A stretch of DNA of 64,000 nucleotides from Micromonospora sp. WMMD1102 (GTDB lineage: Bacteria > Actinomycetota > Actinomycetes > Mycobacteriales > Micromonosporaceae): positions 4,405,001 through 4,469,000 of the forward strand of contig NZ_JARUBN010000001.1 of the NCBI RefSeq assembly GCF_029626265.1. Reading direction: 5' to 3'. The notes below the pieces were generated by a model that made no database searches, was not told where the DNA came from, and worked only from the letters and a program-made list of their open reading frames with translations. This document shows positions 9,928 to 17,312 of the stretch, one piece after another; position 1 is the first letter of the stretch, and the number at the start of each line of letters is the position of its first letter. A program made the position numbers and the translations under genes.

Positions 9928-10641
9928 CTACTGTGCCGAGAGGACGTCCACGACGAACCGGAGCGGCCCCCCGGGTGCGCCGTTGCTCGGGTTCTCGCCG
10001 TAGGCGAGGTCCGCCGGGATGTCGAGTTGCACCCGGCTGCCCACCTTGACCCCGACCAGGCCCTGGTCCCACCCGGGGATAACCGCGCCGACGCCGATCT
10101 GCACCGGGAACGGCTCGCCCCGGTTCCACGAGGCGTCGAACTCCTTGCCGTCCCGGTAGGTGACGCCGACGTAGTTGACCGTGATCGTCTGCCCGGCCCG
10201 CACCGCCGGGCCGGTCCCCTCGACCAGCGGGTCGACGGTGAGCTTGCCCAGCTCACCGCTGCCGGCCTCGACGGTCGGCCGCTGCGCCAGCCGGGGATCC
10301 AGGTCCGCCTCGGGGCGGGACGGCGCTTCCGGGCTCTCCGGCGCACCGGTCGGGGCCGGCGGGGCGGTCGGTTCGGCGGCCGGCTCGGTGCTGGTACTCG
10401 CGGCCGGCGCGGTCGAGGAGGTCGGCTTTCCGTCCATCAGCTGCGGCAGCACGACGACGGCGGCGACACCGAGCCCGGCCAGGACGATTCCGATGGTCCC
10501 GCCGGCCACCCGCTGCACACGGGCCCGACTCGCGGCAGCCTGCGCCGCGGCCGCGTCCGCCGCGGCCCGGCGCTCCTGCTTGGTGGGGCGCCGCTGGCTC
10601 GTCGACCCCGGCTGCTCGGGGCTCTGGACCGGATCACTCAT
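9928..10641 (-). CDS. Membrane-anchored FKBP-type peptidyl-prolyl isomerase
   Basis: About 237 residues. A cytoplasmic Arg/Ala-rich N-terminus is followed by one TM helix (GIVLAGLGVAAVVVLP, about 55-72), a Thr/Ala/Pro-rich linker and a C-terminal FKBP domain (about 125-237). The FKBP domain shows VNYVGVTYRDGKEFDASW, VIPGWDQGLVGVKVGSR and IPADLAYGENPSN, the usual active-site segments. It should fold proteins at the outer face of the membrane or in the wall. The ATG at 10641 is chosen over upstream in-frame starts because the conserved region and a GAGGAG (11 nt upstream) fit it. It is downstream of the GH1 gene but separated by about 240 nt and is probably transcribed on its own. Confidence 0.92.
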   Translation of the reverse strand: MSDPVQSPEQPGSTSQRRPTKQERRAAADAAAAQAAASRARVQRVAGGTIGIVLAGLGVAAVVVLPQLMDGKPTSSTAPAASTSTEPAAEPTAPPAPTGAPESPEAPSRPEADLDPRLAQRPTVEAGSGELGKLTVDPLVEGTGPAVRAGQTITVNYVGVTYRDGKEFDASWNRGEPFPVQIGVGAVIPGWDQGLVGVKVGSRVQLDIPADLAYGENPSNGAPGGPLRFVVDVLSAQ

Positions 10642-10883
10642 CTGATCTTGCACTCCTCGGAAGGGATGTCGAGTAGGGGCGGGACGCCGTCGGCCCGTCG
10701 AACGGCTCCGCACACCGTACCCGCGTCGATGCTGCCGACCGAGGCTCGGTCCCGCCGGCACCGGCTGGTGACGGCGGAGCTGGGTGACGCGACGGGAGGA
10801 AAATCCTCTTTGTCGGTTTCACCCTCGGCTGTCCAGCAGGCTCGCCCCCGGGGAGCGGCCACCAGGTCTTCGACGGCAGCGAC

Positions 10884-12257
10884 CTATCGCGCCGACGAGT
10901 TCTCCGGATGGCCGCCGAGCCGCTGGTGGTCCCGGATGATCTCGGCGTAGCGCAGTCCGCTCGCCTTCATCGTCCGGCGCTGGGTGGCGTAGTCGACGTG
11001 CACCAGCCCGAACCGCTTGTCGTAGCCGTACGCCCACTCGAAGTTGTCCAGCAGCGACCAGTGGAAGTAGCCGTCCACCGGTACTCCCCGGGCGGCTGCC
11101 GCCGCGACCGCCGCGACGTGCTCCTCCAGGTACGCCGTCCGCTCCTTGTCCTCGATTCCGCCCTCGGCGGTGACACTGTCCGGCCAGGCCGAACCGCTCT
11201 CGGTGACCAGGATCCGGCCCGGGGCGTACCGTTCGGTCACCGAGACCAGCAGTTCCTCCAGCCCGGTCGGGTACGCCTCCCAGCCCATCGCGGTCTGCAC
11301 CGAGCCGGGCACCGGAACCTGCCGGGCGTACGGCACCGGTCCGTCCGGGTCGTCGACGATCACCTGCCGGAAGTAGTAGTTCAGCCCGAGGAAGTCGGTC
11401 GGGGTGGCGATGCACTCCAGGTCGCCGGGGCGGACCGGCGGCTCGACGCCGTACACCCCGAGCATGTCGGCCGGGTAGCCGCGCCCGTAGAGCGGGTCCA
11501 GCCACCAGCGGTTGATGTGCCCGTCGGCCCGGACCGCCGCCGCCACGTCCTCGGGCCGGTCGCTGCCCGGCTCGCACGGGCTCGGGTTGAGCACGATGCC
11601 GACCGAGGCCGGCCGGCTCGCCGCCGCCCGGACCGCGGCCGTGCCGAGCCCGTGCGCGAGCAGGGTGTGGTGGGCGGTGGCGACCGCCCGGCCCAGGTCC
11701 TGCTCGCCGGGTGCCATCCGGCCGTCCAGGTGGCCGATCCAGGCCACGCAGAGCGGCTCGTTCACTGTCACCCAGTCGGTGACCCGGTCGCCGAGCGCTC
11801 CGGCGACCACCGAGGCGTAGTCGGCGAACGCCTCGGCGGTGGACCGCGCGGGCCAGCCGCCCCGGTCCTGCAACGCCTGCGGCAGGTCCCAGTGGTAGAG
11901 CGTGACCAGCGGCCGGATCTCGGCGGCCAGCAGCGCGTCGACCAGCCGGTCGTAGAAGGCCAGCCCGGCCGGGTTGACCCGGCCGGTCCCGGCCGGCACC
12001 ACCCGGGGCCAGGCCACCGAGAAACGGTACGCGTCCACGCCGAGCCGGCGCATCAGCGCGACGTCCTCCGGCCAGCGGTGGTAGTGGTCGCAGGCCTCAT
12101 CGCCGGTGTCGCCGTTGTCGACGTTCCCCGGCAACCGGCTCCAGGTGTCCCAGATGGACGGGCTGCGGCCGTCCACCCCGACGGCCCCCTCGATCTGGTA
12201 CGCGGCCGTGGCGACGCCCCAGGTGAAGTTCGGCGGCAACTTGGACAGATCCGGCAC
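10884..12257 (-). CDS. GH1 beta-glucosidase
   Basis: Glycoside hydrolase family 1 enzyme of about 457 residues, full length. It starts with [15 protein letters not shown], has [15 protein letters not shown], the acid/base Glu in VTVNEPLC and the nucleophile Glu in [10 protein letters not shown]; the usual ENG is ESG here, a mild deviation. [19 protein letters not shown] near the C-terminus forms part of the glucose site. No signal peptide is present, so it should cleave imported beta-glucosides such as cellobiose or laminaribiose in the cytoplasm. The GTG start at 12257 is chosen because of AAGGAGAG about 9 nt upstream. It is the last gene of the binding protein-permease-permease operon, 113 nt after the MalG-like gene. 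That spacer holds a duplicated TGCTGCGGACGGG. Confidence 0.95.
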   Translation of the reverse strand: MPDLSKLPPNFTWGVATAAYQIEGAVGVDGRSPSIWDTWSRLPGNVDNGDTGDEACDHYHRWPEDVALMRRLGVDAYRFSVAWPRVVPAGTGRVNPAGLAFYDRLVDALLAAEIRPLVTLYHWDLPQALQDRGGWPARSTAEAFADYASVVAGALGDRVTDWVTVNEPLCVAWIGHLDGRMAPGEQDLGRAVATAHHTLLAHGLGTAAVRAAASRPASVGIVLNPSPCEPGSDRPEDVAAAVRADGHINRWWLDPLYGRGYPADMLGVYGVEPPVRPGDLECIATPTDFLGLNYYFRQVIVDDPDGPVPYARQVPVPGSVQTAMGWEAYPTGLEELLVSVTERYAPGRILVTESGSAWPDSVTAEGGIEDKERTAYLEEHVAAVAAAAARGVPVDGYFHWSLLDNFEWAYGYDKRFGLVHVDYATQRRTMKASGLRYAEIIRDHQRLGGHPENSSAR

Positions 12258-12370
12258 TGGTCGACTCTCCTTCAGGTGGTTCGGAGCGTGATGACCGTGC
12301 TGGTCACAGCCCGAGATGGACGTGCTGCTGCGGACGGGGACATCTGCTGCGGACGGGACGGAACGCTCAC

Positions 12371-13210
12371 CTACTTGACCGCTCCGGCGGTCAGCCCGGC
12401 GACGAAGTACCGCTGAAGGGCGAGGAAGCCCACCACCACCGGGATGCTCACCACCACCGAGGCGGCCATCGCCTGGTTCCAGTAGACGTTGTACTGCGTC
12501 GCGTACCCCTGGAGGCCGACGGCGAGGGTCCGGCTGTGCTCGTCGGTCATCACCGAGGCGAAGAGCACCTCGCCCCAGGCGGTCATGAAGGCGTACACGG
12601 TCACCGCGACGATGCCGGGCACGGCGGTCGGAAGGATCACCTGGAACAGCGTGCGCAGCGGCCCGGCGCCGTCGACCTGGGCCGCCTCGTCGAGTCCGCG
12701 CGGGATCGAGTCGAAGTAGCCGACGAGCATCCAGATGGAGAACGGCAGCGAGAAGGTGAGGTAGGTGATGGTCAGGCCGAGCCGGCTGGCGTACAGCTCG
12801 ATCCCGGTGACGTTGCCCAGGTTGACGTAGATGAGGAAGAGCGGCAGCAGGAAGAGGATGCCGGGGAACATCTGCGTGGAGAGCACGGTGACCGAGAAGA
12901 GCTGCCGGCCGCGGAACCGGTAGCGGCTGATCGCGAAGGCGGCGAAGATGGCGATCGCCACCGAGACCACGGCGGCGGCGCTCGCCACCAGCAGGCTGTT
13001 CAGCAGGTACCGGCCGAGCGGCACCGTCTGCCACATGTCCACGAACGGCTGGAAGGTGACCCGGCTGGGCAGCCAGGTGAAGGGGCCCTGCACGTCGCGC
13101 AGCGGCTTGAGGCCGGAGCTGAGCATCACGTACAGCGGGGTGACGACGAAGAGGGTCAGCAGGCTGAGCACGATCCGGCGGGCCCAGCGTTCACCTGTCG
13201 ACTCACGCAT
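12371..13210 (-). CDS. Sugar ABC transporter permease, MalG-like
   Basis: Inner-membrane permease of 279 residues with six hydrophobic segments and the EAA loop [27 protein letters not shown], which contacts the ATPase. It is the second permease of a carbohydrate-uptake type 1 importer. Its start lies 8 bp inside the end of the MalF-like gene, so the two are coupled. The GH1 enzyme downstream indicates a beta-glucoside substrate. No ATP-binding subunit is encoded nearby, which is normal for actinobacteria that share one MsiK-type ATPase among several importers. Confidence 0.95.
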   Translation of the reverse strand: MRESTGERWARRIVLSLLTLFVVTPLYVMLSSGLKPLRDVQGPFTWLPSRVTFQPFVDMWQTVPLGRYLLNSLLVASAAAVVSVAIAIFAAFAISRYRFRGRQLFSVTVLSTQMFPGILFLLPLFLIYVNLGNVTGIELYASRLGLTITYLTFSLPFSIWMLVGYFDSIPRGLDEAAQVDGAGPLRTLFQVILPTAVPGIVAVTVYAFMTAWGEVLFASVMTDEHSRTLAVGLQGYATQYNVYWNQAMAASVVVSIPVVVGFLALQRYFVAGLTAGAVK

Positions 13211-14195
13211 GCTCTCTCCTGCGGTTGGTGACGAGCAGGTAAACGGCGGTGACGACGAGCAGGAACAGCAGCAGTGCCACCGACATCGCCGAGCCGAGGC
13301 CGAAGTTCCAGGTGACGAAGGAACTCTGGTAGATGTGGATGGAGATCAGGTCGGCCTGCCGGGGCGCGGAGCCGCCGAAGAGCACGTACGGGGTGTTGAA
13401 GTCGTTGAAGGTCCAGAGGAAGAGGACCAGCAGCAGCACCTGGTTGACCGGCCGGAGCATCGGCAGGGTGACATCGCGCAGCCGTCGCCAGAAGTTCGCG
13501 CCGTCGATCGCGGACGCCTCGTAGAGTTCCGGCGGCACGTTCTGCAAGCCGGCCATCAGGCAGAGGAAGGCGAACGGCCAGGACTTCCAGACCGAGACGA
13601 CGAGCAGGGCGACGAAGCTGTTCCCGCCGATCAGCCAGAACGGCGGGTCGGCGCCGTCGACCAGGCCGAGCTGGTCGAGGGCGTGGTTCACCAGGCCGGT
13701 GTCCCGCTGGAACATGAAGGTCCAGGTGATCACGGCGGTGTAGACCGGCAGCGCGTACGGGGTGAGGAAGAGGGTACGCAGCAGCGCCCGGCCCCGGAAC
13801 GGTCGTTGCAGGAAGACCGCGGCGGCCAGCCCGAGCATCCAGGAGAAGCCCACCGACAGCGTGGTGTAGAGCGCGGTGACCCAGAACGAGTGCAGCAGGT
13901 CCTTGCCGGTGGCGGAGCCGAAGTCGAAGGTGACCCGGTAGTTCGCCAGCCCGGCGAAGGGCGCGGTGGACCAGTCCCGGATGTGGAACTGGGTGAGTTC
14001 GAGCAGGCTCATCCAGACCCCGACGAGCATCGGGACCACGTGGATGCCGAGTTCGAGCAGGGCGGCCGGGACGAGCAGCAGGTACGGCAGGTACGACCGG
14101 CGTACGGGGCGACGCGCGGGCCGGTCCGGCGGGTCGTCCCCGGCCGGCTCGCCGGCGGGCCGGACCGGGCCGGGCGGCATGGTGGTGGTGGCCAT
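13203..14195 (-). CDS. Sugar ABC transporter permease, MalF-like
   Basis: Permease of 330 residues. A Pro/Arg-rich cytoplasmic N-terminus of about 35 residues precedes six predicted TM helices. The EAA loop reads YEASAIDGANFWRRLRDVTLPMLRPV. It forms the membrane channel with the MalG-like protein and receives substrate from the lipoprotein encoded just upstream (70-nt gap). The ATG at 14195 has an AGAGG-type ribosome site nearby. Confidence 0.95.
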   Translation of the reverse strand: MATTTMPPGPVRPAGEPAGDDPPDRPARRPVRRSYLPYLLLVPAALLELGIHVVPMLVGVWMSLLELTQFHIRDWSTAPFAGLANYRVTFDFGSATGKDLLHSFWVTALYTTLSVGFSWMLGLAAAVFLQRPFRGRALLRTLFLTPYALPVYTAVITWTFMFQRDTGLVNHALDQLGLVDGADPPFWLIGGNSFVALLVVSVWKSWPFAFLCLMAGLQNVPPELYEASAIDGANFWRRLRDVTLPMLRPVNQVLLLVLFLWTFNDFNTPYVLFGGSAPRQADLISIHIYQSSFVTWNFGLGSAMSVALLLFLLVVTAVYLLVTNRRREHA

Positions 14196-14264
14196 CGGAT
14201 CCTCTCAAGGTGGACCGTGGAGGGGGCGGCGGTCCCCTCCACGGTCAACCGTCGGCGTCGCGGC

Positions 14265-15566
14265 TCAGCTGCCCATCTTCTGTTGCGCCACGCCGAGCTT
14301 CTCCCGCACCGTCGCCTCGGTGATCGACTTACCGCTGGCGGCGTCGGCGAAGAGTTCCTTCATGGCGGTGCCGACCAGGGTCTCGAACTGGCTCTCCTCC
14401 GGCACCTGCGGCAGCGGCGCGGCGGTGGAGCCGAGTACCTCGCCGAGGACCTTCTGCTCCGGGGCCTGGAACGCCGGGTCGGCGCTTACCGTCTTGACCG
14501 ACGGCAGCGAGCCGTAGGTCTTGTTGAGGATCACCTGTTCGGCGTCGCTGGTCATGAACTTGACGAACTGGAGCGCACCGTCGCGGTTCTCGGTGTGCTT
14601 GAAGATCGCCATGTTGATGCCGGCCACCATGCTGTTGACCTTCTTGCCGCCGGGCGGGGCGACGGCCGGGAACGGCACCGGCGCGATGCCCCACTCCTCC
14701 GGGCTCATCCCCTGGGCCTTGAAGTTCGACCCGGCCGCCTGCCAGAGCAGCATCGCCGCCTTGCGGTTGGCGAAGTCCGCGACGGACTGGTTCTGGGCGT
14801 ACTCGGCGTTGCTCGGGTTGACGATCTTGTCAGCCGCCATCAGGTCGATGTACCGCTTGACGGCGGCGACGTTCTGCGGGGTGTCGAAGGTCGGCTTGCC
14901 GGCCTGGTCGAACCACTCGCCGCCCCACTGCTGGCCGAAGGTGAAGGCGTGGTGCGAGTTCTCCGCCGGGTTGGCACCCTCCACCGCCAGCCCCCACTGG
15001 CCGGCCTTGGTGAGCTTCTTTCCGGTCTCCACCAGCTCCTCCCAGGTGGCGGGCGGGGCGGTGATGCCGGCGTCGGAGAACATCTTCTTGTTGTAGTAGA
15101 GCGCGTACGCGAGGCTGTAGAGCGGCACGGCGGCCGGCGGCTTGCCGGGGGCACCGGCGGCGGCCAGCGCGGCCGGCACGAACCGGTCCTTGCCGCCCAC
15201 CTCGGCCAGGGTCGCGTCGTCGAACGGGACCAGCGCGTTGGTGGCCTGCAACGAGGCAGACCAGGTGTTGCCGATGTTCACCACGTCCGGACCCTTGCCG
15301 GAGGTGGCGGCGGCGAGCAGCCGGTTGAGCAGGTCGGACCAGGGTACGACCTCCAGGCTGACCTTGATCCCGGTCTGCTGCTCGAACTTGTCCAGCTCGG
15401 GCTGGAGGGTCTGCTTGTCGAACTCGATGCTGGCGCCCTGGTTGCTGGCCCAGTAGGTGAGCGTCTTCGCGTCGCCGGAGGAGGAGCCGCCCGAGTCGCC
15501 GCAGGCGGCGAGGGAGGCGGTCGTCAACAGGGCCGCGACAGCCATGGCGAGGTGTCGTCTGGACAC
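14265..15566 (-). CDS. Sugar-binding lipoprotein of ABC importer
   Basis: Extracellular solute-binding protein family 1, 433 residues. A lipoprotein signal peptide ends in LTTASLAAC (Cys about residue 22), followed by a Gly/Ser linker, so the protein is anchored on the outer face of the membrane. Typical family segments include LTYWASNQGASIEFDKQ and LVETGKKLTKAGQWGLAVEG. It delivers an oligosaccharide to the MalF/MalG-like permeases. First gene of the importer/GH1 operon. Its promoter overlaps a palindrome that matches one in front of the secreted beta-helix gene, so it is probably repressed by the divergent ROK regulator. Confidence 0.95.
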   Translation of the reverse strand: MSRRHLAMAVAALLTTASLAACGDSGGSSSGDAKTLTYWASNQGASIEFDKQTLQPELDKFEQQTGIKVSLEVVPWSDLLNRLLAAATSGKGPDVVNIGNTWSASLQATNALVPFDDATLAEVGGKDRFVPAALAAAGAPGKPPAAVPLYSLAYALYYNKKMFSDAGITAPPATWEELVETGKKLTKAGQWGLAVEGANPAENSHHAFTFGQQWGGEWFDQAGKPTFDTPQNVAAVKRYIDLMAADKIVNPSNAEYAQNQSVADFANRKAAMLLWQAAGSNFKAQGMSPEEWGIAPVPFPAVAPPGGKKVNSMVAGINMAIFKHTENRDGALQFVKFMTSDAEQVILNKTYGSLPSVKTVSADPAFQAPEQKVLGEVLGSTAAPLPQVPEESQFETLVGTAMKELFADAASGKSITEATVREKLGVAQQKMGS

Positions 15567-15720
15567 GACTTGCCCTTCTGCGTCGGCCGGCGGCCTCGCG
15601 TCCCGCCGGCGGGAGCGCCGGGGCGGGGTCGACAGGCGGCCGGGGTGGTGGGGGCGGTACCGGCACGAGCACCGTCGGCGGCCGATGGAGCGGATGCCAC
15701 CGAAGGGGGTTCCATCAAGG

Positions 15721-15765
15721 CTTAATTTACGCCGTTATTAAAGTGTGTGGTGGCCCGGCCGTCAA
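15721..15765 (-). promoter_or_regulatory. Promoter of importer operon overlapped by ROK-type operator
   Basis: On the minus strand TTGACG (15765-15760), a 17-bp spacer and TTTAAT (15742-15737) form a strong promoter. The palindrome CTTAATTTACG-C-CGTTATTAAAG (15721-15743) covers the -10. It is AT-rich in very GC-rich DNA and shares its ACG-N-CGT core with the site at 17172-17194. It lies between the importer operon and the ROK gene. Confidence 0.65.
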
Positions 15766-15816
15766 GGACGAGCCGTACAGTGATCCCCGGCGAACCCGGG
15801 TTTATCGAGGTGGTGG

Positions 15817-17019
15817 GTGGACCTGGAACGGACGACGAACCGGATCGTGCGACAGCGCAACCGGTCCGCCCTGCTGTCGAAGCTGTTCCTCGAAGGCCCG
15901 CTGACCCGGCAGGACCTCGCCCGTTCCACGGGGCTGAGCCAGCCCGCCGTCAGCAACGTGGTCGGCGACCTGATCGGCGCCGGCCTGGTGGTCGAGGCCG
16001 GCGCGGTGGAGTCCGACGGCGGCCGGCCCAGCATGATGCTCCGGGTCGCCCCGCGCTACGCCCTGGTCGCCGGGGTCGACGTCGGGGAGACCCGGATCCG
16101 GGTGGAATTGTTCGACCTGGCGATGACGATGCTGGCCAGCGCCGACTATCCGCTGGACGCGGCCGGGCCGGAGCCGGCCACCGTGGTCCGGCACATCGTG
16201 GCCGGACTGGACGCGGTCACCGGGTCGGCCGGGGCGGCCCGGTCGGAGATCCTCGGCGTCGGCATCGGCGTCTCCGGGGTGGTGGTGCAGGGCGGCGAGG
16301 CGATCGTGCACGCCCAGACCCTCGGCTGGCACGGCGTACCGCTGGAGCAGCTGGTCCGGGACGAGGTCGAGCTGCCGGTGCACGTCGACAACGGCGCGAA
16401 GACCCTCGGCCAGGCCGAAATGTGGTTCGGGGCCGGGCGGGGCAGCCGGCACGCCGTCTTCGCGCTTGTCGGCTCCGGGGTCGGCGCGGCGGTGGTGACC
16501 AACGGGGTGATGTACCGGGGCGTCTCCAGCAGCGCCGGCGAGTGGGGCCACACCACCCTGGTGTACGACGGCCGGCCCTGCCGGTGCGGCGCGCGGGGCT
16601 GCCTGGAGGCGTACGTCGGGGCGGAGGGCGTGCTCGACCGCTACCGGGAGGCCCGGCGCGGGCAGGCCGTACCCGGTGCCGACGAGGAGTCGCGGCTCGG
16701 GGCGTTGATCGAGGCGGCGGAACGGTCGGCGACCGCCCGCCGGGTGCTGGCCGAGACGGCCGGTTACCTCGGCGCCGGGGTGGCGAACCTGATCAACCTG
16801 TTCAACCCGGAACGGGTGGTGCTGGGCGGCTGGGCCGGGATGGCGCTCGGCGCGCACCTGCTGCCGGCGATCCGGGAGGCGGCGGCCGGGCAGGCGCTGC
16901 ACCAGCCGTACCAGCAGGCGACCATCGAGCTCGGTCAGCTCGGGGTCGACGCGGTGGCGCTCGGTGCCGCCACCCTGCCGGTCGCCCGGCTACTCGCCGC
17001 CGGCGGCATCCGCAACTGA
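15817..17019 (+). CDS. ROK-family transcriptional repressor
   Basis: Regulator of 400 residues. The N-terminal winged helix (about 10-75) contains LTRQDLARSTGLSQPAVSN. It is followed by a ROK sugar-kinase-like domain starting VAGVDVGETRIRVELFD, with EWGHTTLVYDGRPCRCGARGCLEAY carrying the zinc-binding Cys cluster. ROK repressors of this layout release DNA when a sugar binds. The GTG at 15817 follows GAGGTGG. The gene is divergent from the beta-glucoside importer operon and upstream of the secreted beta-helix gene. Two matching AT-rich palindromes at those two promoters are its likely operators. Confidence 0.93.
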   Translation: MDLERTTNRIVRQRNRSALLSKLFLEGPLTRQDLARSTGLSQPAVSNVVGDLIGAGLVVEAGAVESDGGRPSMMLRVAPRYALVAGVDVGETRIRVELFDLAMTMLASADYPLDAAGPEPATVVRHIVAGLDAVTGSAGAARSEILGVGIGVSGVVVQGGEAIVHAQTLGWHGVPLEQLVRDEVELPVHVDNGAKTLGQAEMWFGAGRGSRHAVFALVGSGVGAAVVTNGVMYRGVSSSAGEWGHTTLVYDGRPCRCGARGCLEAYVGAEGVLDRYREARRGQAVPGADEESRLGALIEAAERSATARRVLAETAGYLGAGVANLINLFNPERVVLGGWAGMALGAHLLPAIREAAAGQALHQPYQQATIELGQLGVDAVALGAATLPVARLLAAGGIRN

Positions 17020-17065
17020 TCCGGGTACCGGAGACCGGCACCGTGGGCGCGCGCCCGGCGGTTGG

Positions 17066-17171
17066 TCCGGCCGTCTCCGGGTGGTCCGGCGGTCTCCGGG
17101 TGATCCGGGCGCTTCCGAGACGGTCCGGCGACTTCCGTGGGTCCGGCGTTTCCGCGTGTTCCGGCATTCGG
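17066..17171 (+). repeat. Degenerate ~18-bp tandem repeat
   Basis: About six imperfect units around GGTCCGGCG-CTTCCG in the spacer between the ROK gene and the ROK-like operator of the next gene. The unit drifts from copy to copy. Part of the 293-base non-coding region 17020-17312. Confidence 0.55.
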
Positions 17172-17194
17172 GATAAATTACGTCGTAATAAATT
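17172..17194. promoter_or_regulatory. ROK-type operator upstream of the secreted beta-helix gene
   Basis: Imperfect palindrome GATAAATTACG-T-CGTAATAAATT, 8 of 11 symmetric pairs, with the same ACG-N-CGT core and AT-rich flanks as the site at 15721-15743. It ends 6 bp upstream of the predicted -35. Confidence 0.6.
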
Positions 17195-17200
17195 GATGTC

Positions 17201-17230
17201 TTGACGTGGCCGGAACACGGGCGCAACACT
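17201..17230 (+). promoter_or_regulatory. Predicted promoter of the secreted beta-helix gene
   Basis: TTGACG (17201-17206), an 18-bp spacer and a weak AACACT (17225-17230). It lies between the ROK-like operator and the LacI-type palindrome. Confidence 0.4.
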
Positions 17231-17241
17231 CGTGATCCTCC

Positions 17242-17253
17242 GAGAGCGCTCTC
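17242..17253. promoter_or_regulatory. LacI-type operator palindrome
   Basis: GAGAGCGCTCTC is a perfect 12-bp palindrome with the central AGCGCT typical of LacI/CebR-family operators in actinobacteria. It lies at or just after the predicted transcription start, a repressing position. No LacI-family gene is in the window, so the regulator would be encoded elsewhere. Confidence 0.55.
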
Positions 17254-17312
17254 CGATGTCCACAGCCCACCGGTCGACGACGCCGGACACCCCCGCACGG
17301 ACAGGCAGGGTC

